A stretch of DNA of 64,000 nt from Flavobacterium sp. N502540 (GTDB lineage: Bacteria > Bacteroidota > Bacteroidia > Flavobacteriales > Flavobacteriaceae), in NCBI RefSeq assembly GCF_025947365.1, contig NZ_CP110012.1:1178001-1242000 (forward strand), in the 5' to 3' direction. The notes under the pieces were generated by a model. It was given only the letters and a program-made list of their open reading frames with translations. It had not been told where the DNA came from and made no database searches. Positions 25,768-34,798 of this stretch are shown one piece after another (the first letter of the stretch is position 1; the number at the start of each line of letters is the position of its first letter). Position numbers and translations under genes: made by a program.

Positions 25768-26462
25768 TGACTCCTGAAGAATATTTAAACGGACAGGTTT
25801 TACTGATTGACAAACCTTTAAAATGGAGTTCGTTTCAAGCTGTCAACAAATTAAAATACCTTTTAATCAATAAAGTCGGACTTCCTAAAAAGTTCAAAAT
25901 TGGTCATGCCGGAACTTTAGATCCTTTGGCAACTGGCCTATTGCTAATCTGTACAGGAAAGTTTACCAAGAGAATTTCTGAACTACAGGGTCAGGCAAAA
26001 GAATATACCGGAACTTTTTATATTGGAGCTACTACTCCATCTTACGATTTAGAAACCGAAATCGATCAGACTTTTCCAACCGATCATATTGACGAAACAC
26101 TGATTCATGAAACGGTGAAACAATTTTTAGGTGAAATTGACCAAAAACCACCTATTTTCTCTGCGATAAAAAAAGACGGTATTCGTTTGTACGAGCATGC
26201 CCGTGCAGGAGAAACGGTAGAAATTGCCAGCAGAAAAACGACCATTCATGAATTCGAAATTACCCGAATCGCTTTACCTGAAGTAGATTTCAGAGTGGTT
26301 TGCAGTAAAGGGACTTATATTCGCTCTCTGGCTTTTGATTTTGGAAAAGCTATGAATTCCGGATCCCATTTAACGGTTTTACGCCGAACTAAAATTGGCG
26401 ATTACGATGTGAAAAATGCTATTGACATTACACTTTTTGAAGAAAGTCTTCAGCAGGAATAA
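25767..26462 (+). CDS. truB: tRNA pseudouridine(55) synthase
   Basis: This 231-residue enzyme makes pseudouridine 55 in the T-loop of tRNAs. The catalytic Asp is Asp52 in GHAGTLDPLATGLL, and KGTYIRSLAFDFG is the second family motif. It lacks the C-terminal PUA domain of longer TruB proteins, as in other Bacteroidota. It overlaps uppP by one base. Confidence 0.96.
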   Translation: MTPEEYLNGQVLLIDKPLKWSSFQAVNKLKYLLINKVGLPKKFKIGHAGTLDPLATGLLLICTGKFTKRISELQGQAKEYTGTFYIGATTPSYDLETEIDQTFPTDHIDETLIHETVKQFLGEIDQKPPIFSAIKKDGIRLYEHARAGETVEIASRKTTIHEFEITRIALPEVDFRVVCSKGTYIRSLAFDFGKAMNSGSHLTVLRRTKIGDYDVKNAIDITLFEESLQQE

Positions 26463-26548
26463 AGCATAACTTTTTTTTCAAGCCCCTTTAAGTAAGGTCG
26501 TGTCTTTTTCTTTTTTTGTACTTTAGTCACAAGATTAAAAACCAAAAC

Positions 26549-27847
26549 ATGAAAAACCACTTTTTACTACTATTGTTTGTCTTCACAATCTCATCAAACG
26601 GCCAAACCGTGAATCAAAAAATGGTTTCCACTGATATTGATAACTTCTGGAAGGCTTACGATAAAATTGTCGCCGAAAAAGACAGCATCAAACAATACTC
26701 TTTTTTAAAAGAACTCTACCTGGATAAAGCTACTCCGGGCTTAAAAAGCTTACTCGAGGTTCGAAATTATACTGCAAAAGACTACATCAATGCCATAAAT
26801 AAATATCCTAAATTCTGGAATTCATTAAAACCAAACACTTTAAATTCTGCCGGACTTTATCCGGAAATTGATGCCGACATCAGTAAACTAAAACAAGCTT
26901 ATCCCGATTTAAAACCATCCACTATTTATTTTTCTATTGGTGCGTTTCGAACAAACGGAACCATTCAGGAAGATCGGATTTTAATTGGAAGCGAACTGAG
27001 TCTGGCAGATGAAACTACCGTTATAGATGAACTTCCAGTCTGGAGACAACCCTTTTATAAAGAATACGAGCCAAGAAAAAACATTGCCCTGCTCTGCACG
27101 CACGAATATGTGCATACTCAGCAAAAAGAACTGGTCGAAGATTTGCTTTTGATGTGCCTTTACGAAGGTGTTGCCGAATTTGTTTCCTGTAAAGTAACCC
27201 ATAAAAAATCAAGCTCTCCTGCAATTGAATTCGGGAAAAGCAATCAGCAAAAAGTAATTGATCAGTTCATCGCAGATTTGTACATCAAAAGCAACAATTA
27301 CAACTGGATCTGGGGAGAAAACAGAAACCTTTTAAAAGTTAGAGATCTGGGATATTATGTAGGTTATGAAATCTGCGAACGTTACTACAATGCATCCAAA
27401 GACAAAGCAAAAGCAATAAAGACCTTAATTGAACTAGATTACCACAATGAAAAAGAAGTGGCACGCATAGTAGATGGTACCAAATTGTTTCCGCAAAGTC
27501 TAAAAAAATTACGTCAGAATTACGAAAAACAAAGACCTAGCGTTGTCTCTATCTCTGCATTTAAAAATGGAAGTCAAAAAGTAAAATCGGGAGAAACCGA
27601 AATCACGATTACTTTTTCGGAACCGCTAAACGGGCGCAGTACAGGTATTGATTTTGGTCCGCTTGGAGAGCGCTTTTTCCCAAAAGTGAACACGAACAGA
27701 ATCTGGTCTGCCGATATGAAATCCTGGACTATTAAGATGGATTTAAAACCCGGCCAACATTATCAAATTTTAATTTCGGATAATTTCAGAAAACAAAACG
27801 GAGTAAGACTAAAACCTTTTTTAATCGATTTTAAAACTGCGGAGTAA
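26549..27847 (+). CDS. Exported DUF2268-like putative zinc protease with C-terminal Ig-like domain
   Basis: This 432-residue protein has a signal peptide (LLLLFVFTISSNGQ), a mostly helical domain with the zinc motif HEYVHTQ, and the downstream Glu of a gluzincin-like site in LYEGVAEFVS. This matches DUF2268 putative proteases. The last 100 residues (VVSISAFKNGSQKV to HYQILISDNF) look like a bacterial Ig-like domain. The ATG at 26549 is chosen because it starts the signal peptide; the frame is open to 26516. Metal binding is likely; the substrate is unknown. Confidence 0.7.
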   Translation: MKNHFLLLLFVFTISSNGQTVNQKMVSTDIDNFWKAYDKIVAEKDSIKQYSFLKELYLDKATPGLKSLLEVRNYTAKDYINAINKYPKFWNSLKPNTLNSAGLYPEIDADISKLKQAYPDLKPSTIYFSIGAFRTNGTIQEDRILIGSELSLADETTVIDELPVWRQPFYKEYEPRKNIALLCTHEYVHTQQKELVEDLLLMCLYEGVAEFVSCKVTHKKSSSPAIEFGKSNQQKVIDQFIADLYIKSNNYNWIWGENRNLLKVRDLGYYVGYEICERYYNASKDKAKAIKTLIELDYHNEKEVARIVDGTKLFPQSLKKLRQNYEKQRPSVVSISAFKNGSQKVKSGETEITITFSEPLNGRSTGIDFGPLGERFFPKVNTNRIWSADMKSWTIKMDLKPGQHYQILISDNFRKQNGVRLKPFLIDFKTAE

Positions 27848-27871
27848 AATTTTAAACCATTTTAGAAAATA

Positions 27872-27949
27872 CTGAAAGCCCAAAAGCATCAGTATGGTGC
27901 AACACACTATAAAACAAATTTAAAAATAAGTAACGCCCTAAAAGAACAA
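27872..27949 (+). repeat. REP-like paired-hairpin repeat, copy A
   Basis: It matches copy B (offset 107 bp) at most positions. Its second hairpin is degenerate (GCCCTAAAAGAAC). Confidence 0.75.
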
Positions 27950-27978
27950 AGAATTTCAAACCTATTTTATAAAAAAGG

Positions 27979-28056
27979 CTGAAAGCCTAAAAGCATCAGT
28001 ATGGTGCAACGCACTATAAAACAGATTTAACAACAAGTAACGCCCTGAAAGGGCAA
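27979..28056 (+). repeat. REP-like paired-hairpin repeat, copy B
   Basis: It contains GTATGGTGC-AAC-GCACTAT and GCCCT-GAA-AGGGC hairpins, 33 bp apart. Confidence 0.75.
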
Positions 28057-28147
28057 AAGCAAACAAAGAAACCTGTAGATCAATAAATTTTACCAGAAAA
28101 CATAACACAAAAGACTGGATGAGTACTTTTTTTCTTTGTCTGTAGTC

Positions 28148-28232
28148 TTTTGCCCTTACAGGGCACAAATAATCATTATCTTCATTCATAGTGCAAAGCA
28201 CTATGCTATGGCTGGAGCTCTTTCAGAGCAAC
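28148..28232 (-). repeat. REP-like paired-hairpin repeat, copy C (inverted)
   Basis: On the minus strand it has CATAGTGC-TTT-GCACTATG and GCCCTGTAAGGGC in the same order as copies A and B, with diverged sequence between. Confidence 0.65.
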
Positions 28233-28420
28233 CTGCTTAAATAACCTTACATGGTGAAGATTCTAAGCTATATTCTAAATCTCTTGTCAGATGCTATTTT
28301 TCATTATTTTTTACAGCACAGATTTACATATTGATCAATAAATTCAACATATACAAAAAAGAGTCTTGATTATTTTGTTTTGATCTCAAAGTCCAAATCT
28401 GCTGAATTCAAAAACAAAAA

Positions 28421-28454
28421 GCACATTACTTCAGGAATCCCCATAGCAATGTGC
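28421..28454 (-). terminator. Terminator-like hairpin downstream of the small ORF
   Basis: On the minus strand GCACATTGCT pairs with AGTAATGTGC (one mismatch), followed by TTTTTGTTTTTG. It suggests that something is transcribed leftwards through 28580-28503. Confidence 0.6.
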
Positions 28455-28502
28455 CGACTTCTTACAAAGTAGTTCTATTTCATAAGCTCTGTTTTTTTGA
28501 AG

Positions 28503-28580
28503 TTAGTAATGAGATATACTCTTTCCTCCAAACAACAAGCCCGAAACAAAATCGTAAAATCTTTCGAATAACTTTTTCAT
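28503..28580 (-). CDS. Possible 25-residue small protein
   Basis: An ATG ORF encodes a 25-residue peptide starting MKKLFERFYDFVSGLLFGG, amphipathic with a basic start and an aromatic end. Its stop is 48 bp before a minus-strand terminator-like hairpin, the only reason to take so short an ORF seriously. No clear -7 box is seen upstream. It could equally be part of a non-coding RNA. I do not recognise the peptide. Confidence 0.3.
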   Translation of the reverse strand: MKKLFERFYDFVSGLLFGGKSISHY

Positions 28581-28830
28581 GATAGTGTAATTTTTAGTTG
28601 TTAAACATTAAATAAACACCAATAAAAAGAGTAAATAAGAAAATGAATAATAGAAGTGGGATGACTCCTGCAAGTTACAAAAAATTGAAGCAACACAAAA
28701 TATTTTAGCATCTTTTTTATTACTAAAATTCTTATTTACAGCGGAATACCCGAAAAATAAGGCTATTCAACGATTTATTTCTTAAAAACTTAAGGAATCT
28801 ATTTCAACACTCTTAATCACCATTATCGAC

Positions 28831-29571
28831 TTACTGAATATCAAAAAGCTGTTTGTTTGTAAGCTTCTCCAAGATTTTTGCTGATGGCAAATTATCTTTA
28901 TCAATAAAAGTTTTCATTACAGGAATATTATCGCAAAAAATGATATCCAGAGAGAATCTATCCTTTCCATAAATACCACGATGAATCATATTGGCAGAAA
29001 AAATCAGTAAATCTCCACGATTCAATCTTACAATTTCTCCGCGTTCTAAATCGTCACTTTGGAGACGGCCGTTCAAAGAATTTCTAACCTCAAACTCTTC
29101 CGGTAGATCCCATTCGCGATGTGTTTTTGGAATCAATTCAATTCCTCGTTCCCTTTTCAGGGGAATCCTGAAATGAACTACATTTTGAGTTTTGATGGCC
29201 TTCTTTTGATCTTCAACGGACATTCCTGTATATTGTATGTCGCGATGCCAATAATTCTTCTGGGCTTCATCTTTTGGATCAAAAAAAAGCTGGGTATTCA
29301 AAAAAACAGGCGGTTTAGGAAAGATAACACTTCGTATTTCTTCAAATTTGACTTGAGTCATAAATTCAAAAAGACGTGTTTTTTCTTCCTCCTTTAAACA
29401 ATCTCCCTTGGTCAGACTGTGACTGTTTAAAGCTCCTTTTTCATAACTTGTTTCATTATCACGCAACCAGATTTCGTGGAATTTAAGGAGTACTTTTTCA
29501 ATAGCTGCCAGTTCATTTTCAGAAAAAAAACTCTCCAGAAACACATATCCGTTTTGCTCAAAATTATTCAT
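28831..29571 (-). CDS. Phytanoyl-CoA dioxygenase-family protein
   Basis: This 246-residue Fe(II)/2-oxoglutarate oxygenase-like protein has the facial-triad HxD in YWHRDIQYTG and the distal His in ANMIHRGIYGKDRFSLDI, with the 2-OG-binding Arg nearby. The N-terminus (FEQNGYVFLESFFSENELAA) is typical of the family. The substrate is unknown. The ATG at 29571 is chosen, one base after the stop of the thioredoxin-like gene, so the two form a coupled pair. Confidence 0.85.
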   Translation of the reverse strand: MNNFEQNGYVFLESFFSENELAAIEKVLLKFHEIWLRDNETSYEKGALNSHSLTKGDCLKEEEKTRLFEFMTQVKFEEIRSVIFPKPPVFLNTQLFFDPKDEAQKNYWHRDIQYTGMSVEDQKKAIKTQNVVHFRIPLKRERGIELIPKTHREWDLPEEFEVRNSLNGRLQSDDLERGEIVRLNRGDLLIFSANMIHRGIYGKDRFSLDIIFCDNIPVMKTFIDKDNLPSAKILEKLTNKQLFDIQ

Positions 29572-29572
29572 A

Positions 29573-30187
29573 TTACTCTCTAATTTCCAGCACACGCATG
29601 ATATCCATAAGTTCGTTTTGAGTACTCAACCCTTTGTCGGCCAAATACCACAATTGCAAATCAGTTTTGATTTTTTCATCAATTACGCCAAACTCTTTTT
29701 TATAGTTTGCCATTAATTCAGCAGCACCTTTGGGTCTTGGTCCCCAGTCCCCTCGGGCTATTCCGGTTTCTTTACAAATCACAATCACTTTTGGAATGGC
29801 CCTCCCGCCATTTGTCAGGTATTGATTCATTAATGCGTCATTTTCATCACGAAAAACGATTCGGAGATCTATCTTTTTATGTGAAGCCAGAGCCATCTTA
29901 TTAATAATAGGAAGTATTTGTGCCGCATCACCACACCAGCCTTCAGAAATCACCAACCAGATATAATTGTGCTTTAAATTTTCTAATTCAGAAACTACCT
30001 CATCCGAAACTTTCATGGTTTTCTCTAATCGGTTCATTCTGGCTTCATTCAGCCTACTGTAATTGGTTAAGCTTTCGGATTGCTCATTGCCTGTTGATTT
30101 CCCTTCCAGTAATAAATCGGTAACTATTTTTCGATATTCGATATACGAATGACTATTGAATAATGCTTTGGCTATACTACTTTTCAT
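29573..30187 (-). CDS. Thioredoxin-fold family protein (single-Cys WCGDA)
   Basis: This 204-residue protein has a helical N-terminus and a thioredoxin fold with the active-site-like segment ISEGWCGDAAQILP, where only the first Cys of CxxC remains. RAIPKVIVI is the cis-Pro loop. It resembles flavobacterial thioredoxin family proteins with one Cys, so a disulfide exchange role is doubtful and a peroxidatic or binding role is possible. It is co-transcribed with the dioxygenase gene downstream. Confidence 0.8.
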   Translation of the reverse strand: MKSSIAKALFNSHSYIEYRKIVTDLLLEGKSTGNEQSESLTNYSRLNEARMNRLEKTMKVSDEVVSELENLKHNYIWLVISEGWCGDAAQILPIINKMALASHKKIDLRIVFRDENDALMNQYLTNGGRAIPKVIVICKETGIARGDWGPRPKGAAELMANYKKEFGVIDEKIKTDLQLWYLADKGLSTQNELMDIMRVLEIRE

Positions 30188-30344
30188 ATTTAGTTTTTTT
30201 GAGTTGTATAAAATTACAACTTTTAAGAGGACTTAAAGAATGACTTTTGTCACATTCGAAGAAATCCGAAAAAACGTTATAAATTCAAAACGAAAAGAAC
30301 TATTATTTTTTTTAAAACATTATTTCTAAAAATCAGAATATGTC

Positions 30345-30352
30345 TATATTTG
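30345..30352 (+). promoter_or_regulatory. -7 promoter box of pyrH
   Basis: TATATTTG, followed by CACAAA, is a perfect consensus match 22 nt before the pyrH ATG. Confidence 0.75.
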
Positions 30353-30374
30353 CACAAATTAACGCAACACAGAA

Positions 30375-31082
30375 ATGAAATATAAAAGAATTCTTCTAAA
30401 ACTTAGCGGCGAAGCCTTAATGGGTGATTTACAATACGGTATTGACCCTAAAAGATTAGCCGAATATGCTGAAGAGATTAAGCAAATTCACAGTAAAGGA
30501 GTAGAAATTGCTATTGTAATTGGAGGAGGAAATATTTTTAGAGGCGTTGCAGGTGCAAGTGCCGGTATGGATAGAGTACAAGGCGATTATATGGGAATGC
30601 TTGCTACCGTAATTAACGGAATGGCTTTGCAGGGGGCACTTGAAGACAAAGGAATGAAAACGCGTTTGCAGACTGCTTTGAAAATGGAATCTATTGCAGA
30701 ACCTTACATTAAAAGAAGAGCAGACCGTCATCTTGAGAAAGGAAGAATTGTAATTTTTGGTGCCGGAACCGGAAATCCTTATTTTACAACTGATACAGCG
30801 GCCGTTTTAAGAGGAATTGAAATCAATGCAGATGTGATCTTAAAAGGAACTCGTGTAGATGGTGTTTATGATTCTGATCCGGAAAAAAATGCCTCGGCTG
30901 TGAAATTTGATTTTATTTCGTTTGATGATGTTCTTAAAAAAGGACTAAACGTTATGGATACTACAGCTTTTACTTTAAGCCAGGAGAACAAATTGCCAAT
31001 CGTTGTTTTTGATATGAACAAAATTGGTAATCTTTTGAAAATCTGTGAAGGTGAAAACGTCGGGACGGTAGTTAACATTTAG
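30375..31082 (+). CDS. pyrH: UMP kinase
   Basis: This 235-residue amino-acid-kinase-fold enzyme phosphorylates UMP to UDP. Family signs are [14 protein letters not shown] at the start, [11 protein letters not shown], the Asp-containing [26 protein letters not shown] for nucleotide binding and [16 protein letters not shown]. The gene order pyrH-frr is widely conserved. A 239-bp spacer with inverted repeats (GATTTTTAGA/TCTAAAAATC and TTAGAGGA/TCCTCTAA) separates it from frr. Confidence 0.97.
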   Translation: MKYKRILLKLSGEALMGDLQYGIDPKRLAEYAEEIKQIHSKGVEIAIVIGGGNIFRGVAGASAGMDRVQGDYMGMLATVINGMALQGALEDKGMKTRLQTALKMESIAEPYIKRRADRHLEKGRIVIFGAGTGNPYFTTDTAAVLRGIEINADVILKGTRVDGVYDSDPEKNASAVKFDFISFDDVLKKGLNVMDTTAFTLSQENKLPIVVFDMNKIGNLLKICEGENVGTVVNI

Positions 31083-31321
31083 ACTACTTAGATTGTTCGA
31101 TCGTTGGATTATTCGATTTTTAGAAGTTGTAATAGTTCTAATTTGTCAAAAAACACAGATTGATTAAAGTTTTGAATGCCGTTTTTTTGGAGAATTTCCA
31201 ATAATCTAAAAATCCAGCCATCTTAAAATCAAAAAAAAGAAATATATTAGTTAGTAAATTAGAGGAGTATTTTTTTTAAAACATGAAAACCCAATCCTCT
31301 AAAATCTAAAAATCTAAAAAA

Positions 31322-31885
31322 ATGACGGAAGAAATAGAATTTATATTAGACAGTACGGAGGAATCTATGAACGGTTCGATTGCGCACTTAGAGAAAGAAT
31401 TTCTTAACATTCGTGCAGGAAAAGCTTCTCCGGCAATGTTGGGAAGTGTTTTTGTAGATTACTACGGAGCTGCAACACCACTTTCTCAAGTGTCAAAAAT
31501 CAGTGTTCCTGATGCCAGAACAATTACATTACAACCTTTTGAAAAAAACATGTTGACTGTAATTGAAAAAGCGATCATGGTTGCCAATATTGGTTTCAAT
31601 CCGATGAACAACGGAGACGTTATTATCATTAGTGTTCCGCCTTTAACAGAGGAACGTCGTAAAGAACTGGCTAAACAAGCAAAAGCTGAAGCAGAAGATG
31701 CTAAAATTGGTGTTCGTAACGTACGTAAAGATGCCAATACGGATATCAAAAAATTAGAAAAAGAAGGAACTTCTGAAGACATTTGCAAATCAGCTGAGGA
31801 GCAGGTTCAGAATCTAACCAATACTTACATCAAAAAAATCGATGAGTTACTGGCTGCCAAAGAAGCCGAAATCATGAAGGTGTAA
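31322..31885 (+). CDS. frr: Ribosome recycling factor
   Basis: This 187-residue protein splits the post-termination ribosome together with EF-G. It has the family start (NGSIAHLEKEFLNIRAGKAS), the middle domain (TITLQPFEKNM, GDVIIISVPPLTEERRKEL) and the long C-terminal helix (VRNVRKDANTDIKKLEK). Length and content are normal. A terminator follows. Confidence 0.97.
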   Translation: MTEEIEFILDSTEESMNGSIAHLEKEFLNIRAGKASPAMLGSVFVDYYGAATPLSQVSKISVPDARTITLQPFEKNMLTVIEKAIMVANIGFNPMNNGDVIIISVPPLTEERRKELAKQAKAEAEDAKIGVRNVRKDANTDIKKLEKEGTSEDICKSAEEQVQNLTNTYIKKIDELLAAKEAEIMKV

Positions 31886-31903
31886 TCCTATTCAACACAA
31901 AAT

Positions 31904-31943
31904 AAAAATCCGTTTAGTTAAATTATACTGAACGGATTTTTTT
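31904..31943 (+). terminator. Terminator after frr
   Basis: AAAATCCGTT-T-AG pairs with CT-G-AACGGATTTT, followed by T residues. Confidence 0.85.
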
Positions 31944-32003
31944 ATTGTTATTTTTGCATACCAAAAGTACAAGTTGTCCGTTTTTGAAACTATAACATTC
32001 TCT

Positions 32004-34499
32004 ATGAAGCTATTCTGTTTGTTGACTTTGTTTTTCACGCTTACCATTCAGGCACAATTTCAAATAAACGGAATTGTAACGGACTCTAATAACAAACCGC
32101 TTCCTTTTGCTACCATTACAACTTCCGACAGTAATAACACAATTACGGATGTTGACGGGAAGTTTATTCTGAAAGCACTTTCAAAACCGGAGACTTTTAC
32201 CGTTTCATACATTGGTTTTCAAACAAAGACAATTGTAATTATCGACCACAAAACTTTTTACCCCGTTTTTCTTTTTCAAAAAACCGACGATTTAAAGGAG
32301 GTCGTGGTTTCAAACGAAAATCCGGCCCTTACGATAATTAAGAAGGTCATTGCGAATAAAAACAAAAACAATCCACAAAAAAAACTAAACAGTTTCGAAT
32401 ACAAAAGCTATAATAAACTTATTGTAACAGCGAATCCTGATTCTATTGACGGCAGAATTGACTCTACCGCCACGTACAAAAATTTCGACAAAAAGCGCAT
32501 TAACATTGATTCTTCGGATTATAAATTCAAAGAAATAATTAGCAAGCAGCACTTGTTTCAAACCGAGAAAGTTTCACAATACCAGTTTGGCAACAACAAA
32601 CTGAAAGAAACGATACTGGGAACCAAAATGTCCGGGTTTAAACAACCGATTTATGAGGTTATTGCTTTTAATCTCCAATCGATTTCGATTTACGATCCGA
32701 AATACGAACTGTTTGAAACGAAATACGAAAATCCGATTTCGAGTAGCGCTCCTCAAAGTTACAACTACAAAATTCTGGACACGGTAACTATAAAAGGGCG
32801 TGAAACGTACATGATTTACTTCAAAAACAAACAAAGAAGAAAGTCATCCGGTTTAGAAGGGGTTTTGTATATCGATCAGGAGAATTTTGCCATAGCTAAA
32901 GCGGTAATGCGTATCAAAGGGGTTCTGGACATTAGCGGGATTCATGAATTTGAATACGTGCCTAGTGAAAAAATATGGTTCCAAAGCAACACTACTTTTA
33001 AAATTGTAAAAGGGAAAAACGATGATGATATTAAGATTTTAGGAGGAACAATTCAGTTTGACGGAGATGTTGAGGAGAATTTTGACCCCCGGAAAAAATC
33101 GGCTTCCGATTTTACTTATCTGCTATCTGAGAGTAACAATTTTGACATTCACTATAACACTACTGCCCCTATAAAAGATCCGGCACTTTACATTGAAATT
33201 AAAGATGATGCCAACAAAAAACCGGAAGCCTTCTGGGAAGAATACAGAAAAGAAGATCTGGACTTAAAAAGTCAGAGGACCTATCAGTTAATTGACAGTC
33301 TTTCGATAAAGAAAAGAATCGAAAATCGTTTGGGACTTGGACGAAAAATCATCAATGGCTATTTCCCGATTGGACCTGTTGATCTGGATTTAAAAAAGAT
33401 TATCAGTTTCAACAATTACGAAGGTTTCAGACTGGGGCTTGGCGGTATTACCAATGACCGTTTTTCTAAAAACTTCAGAATCGAGGGATACTCGGCTTAC
33501 GGTACAAAAGACGGTCAGCACAAATACAGTCTGGGAGCAGGATTTTTATTGGACAAAAACACCAATACCTGGGTAAACGGATATTATACCGATGATGTTC
33601 GGGAAATTGCGAGTACCGTTTTTGCCGTTGACAAACGTGTTTTCAAAATTTACGATCCGCGTCCGATCAACATTAGTACTTTTTATCAATATGTGGGCTG
33701 GAAAGCCAATATACAGACCAAAATTATTCCTAAAACGGAAGCCGTACTGGAATTTTCGAGAACTTATGTCGAGCCTAAATTTGATTATCTGTTTAATTAC
33801 AATGGAAAGCTGTATTCGGATTATATTATGACCATGGCAATGGTTTCAATCGTATGGGCTCCTTTTAGTGGTTTTATGCAAACTCCAACCGGAAGAACTG
33901 AAACCGATAAAAGATTTCCAAGGTTTACTTTTCAGTACACACAATCATTACCTAATGTGATGGAAAACGATTTTACTTTTGGAAAAATAGATTTCAAAGC
34001 TGAATACGAGAAGAAATACCTAAACGGTCAAAAAACGAGTTTGCTTCTGCAGGGAGGTTATGCTACGGGCGATGTTCCCATAACCCACCTTTACAATACC
34101 ATGCCCAACAACTTAACAAAGGAAACCATTATCCAGCGTATTACCTTTGCCGGACGAAACAGTTTTGAAACGATGTTTTTTAATGAGTTTTTCTCCAGTC
34201 AGTATGTCTTCTTTCAACTTAAACATGGTTTTGACCGAATCAGAATCCTCAAAAAAGTGCGTCCTTCTTTGGTACTGGTAACGAGAATGGCATGGGGAAA
34301 TATGGAAAATCCGCAACAGCATGTAGGTCCAATCTATAAAACTTTAGACAAGGGCTTTTTTGAATCCGGAATCGAACTAAACAAAATTTACAAAGGCATT
34401 GGTTTAGGCGGCTTTTATCGATATGGCCCGAACCAGTTAATGAAATTTGAGGATAACATTGCCGTTAAAATTTCTTATGTGCTGGATTTAGGTCTTTAA
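32004..34499 (+). CDS. DUF5686 outer-membrane protein with CarboxypepD-reg domain
   Basis: This 831-residue protein has a signal peptide (LFCLLTLFFTLTIQAQ), an N-terminal CarboxypepD-reg domain (FQINGIVTDSNNKPLPFATI, ending in VSYIGFQTKTI), and then a long region with a strand-rich C-terminal barrel ending KISYVLDLGL. This matches the Bacteroidota DUF5686 family of outer-membrane proteins without a TonB plug. The function is unknown. The ATG at 32004 is chosen because it starts the signal peptide. It is monocistronic. Confidence 0.82.
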   Translation: MKLFCLLTLFFTLTIQAQFQINGIVTDSNNKPLPFATITTSDSNNTITDVDGKFILKALSKPETFTVSYIGFQTKTIVIIDHKTFYPVFLFQKTDDLKEVVVSNENPALTIIKKVIANKNKNNPQKKLNSFEYKSYNKLIVTANPDSIDGRIDSTATYKNFDKKRINIDSSDYKFKEIISKQHLFQTEKVSQYQFGNNKLKETILGTKMSGFKQPIYEVIAFNLQSISIYDPKYELFETKYENPISSSAPQSYNYKILDTVTIKGRETYMIYFKNKQRRKSSGLEGVLYIDQENFAIAKAVMRIKGVLDISGIHEFEYVPSEKIWFQSNTTFKIVKGKNDDDIKILGGTIQFDGDVEENFDPRKKSASDFTYLLSESNNFDIHYNTTAPIKDPALYIEIKDDANKKPEAFWEEYRKEDLDLKSQRTYQLIDSLSIKKRIENRLGLGRKIINGYFPIGPVDLDLKKIISFNNYEGFRLGLGGITNDRFSKNFRIEGYSAYGTKDGQHKYSLGAGFLLDKNTNTWVNGYYTDDVREIASTVFAVDKRVFKIYDPRPINISTFYQYVGWKANIQTKIIPKTEAVLEFSRTYVEPKFDYLFNYNGKLYSDYIMTMAMVSIVWAPFSGFMQTPTGRTETDKRFPRFTFQYTQSLPNVMENDFTFGKIDFKAEYEKKYLNGQKTSLLLQGGYATGDVPITHLYNTMPNNLTKETIIQRITFAGRNSFETMFFNEFFSSQYVFFQLKHGFDRIRILKKVRPSLVLVTRMAWGNMENPQQHVGPIYKTLDKGFFESGIELNKIYKGIGLGGFYRYGPNQLMKFEDNIAVKISYVLDLGL

Positions 34500-34535
34500 G
34501 TCTAAAGGTACCTTTTTTTAAAAATCCCAAATTCC

Positions 34536-34600
34536 AATTGAAGGTTTAGTTTCGTTTCAACAGAAAGAGAAACCTCAAAGAAATAAGGAAACAAAAATCC
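34536..34600 (+). repeat. 65-bp direct repeat, copy 1
   Basis: It matches 34681-34746 with a few substitutions and one inserted A; the core TTTCGTTTCAACAGAAAGAG is identical. It is not coding. Confidence 0.85.
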
Positions 34601-34680
34601 GTGCAAATCAGCGTTTTCGCAAAGCGAATCTGTGTCATCCGCATGTCAAACTACAATCTAAATTGCAATCTCTCGAATTC

Positions 34681-34746
34681 AATTGGAGGCTTAGTTTCGT
34701 TTCAACAGAAAGAGAAACCACAAAGAAATAAGAAAACAAAAAATCC
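34681..34746 (+). repeat. 65-bp direct repeat, copy 2
   Basis: This is the second copy, 145 bp downstream of the first. Between the two is a piece of the dispersed AATCCGTGCAAATC-type repeat. The whole 34500-34798 gap is repeat DNA with no gene. Confidence 0.85.
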
Positions 34747-34779
34747 CAAACTCCAGCAAAATTGGAATTTGGGATTTGA
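34730..34779 (-). terminator. Terminator of the antiporter gene (CCAAATTCCAA-type)
   Basis: On the minus strand AAATCCCAAATTCCA pairs with TGGAGTTTGGGATTT, followed by TTTTGTTTTC. It uses the same words as the leuS and hemD terminators. Confidence 0.7.
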
Positions 34780-34798
34780 GATTTAGAATTTAATTTCT

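Larger units (their letters stand above)
27848..28830. other. 983-bp region with REP-like repeats and one possible small gene
   Basis: No long ORF is credible here. The first 400 bp hold three copies (one inverted) of a repeat with two hairpins. The middle holds a 25-codon ORF on the minus strand with a terminator-like hairpin downstream. In 28600-28830 I see only AT-rich sequence. Confidence 0.7.

Noticed and set aside
27962..28201. 79-residue minus-strand ORF
   Set aside because: It overlaps two REP-like repeat copies and has no family-like sequence.
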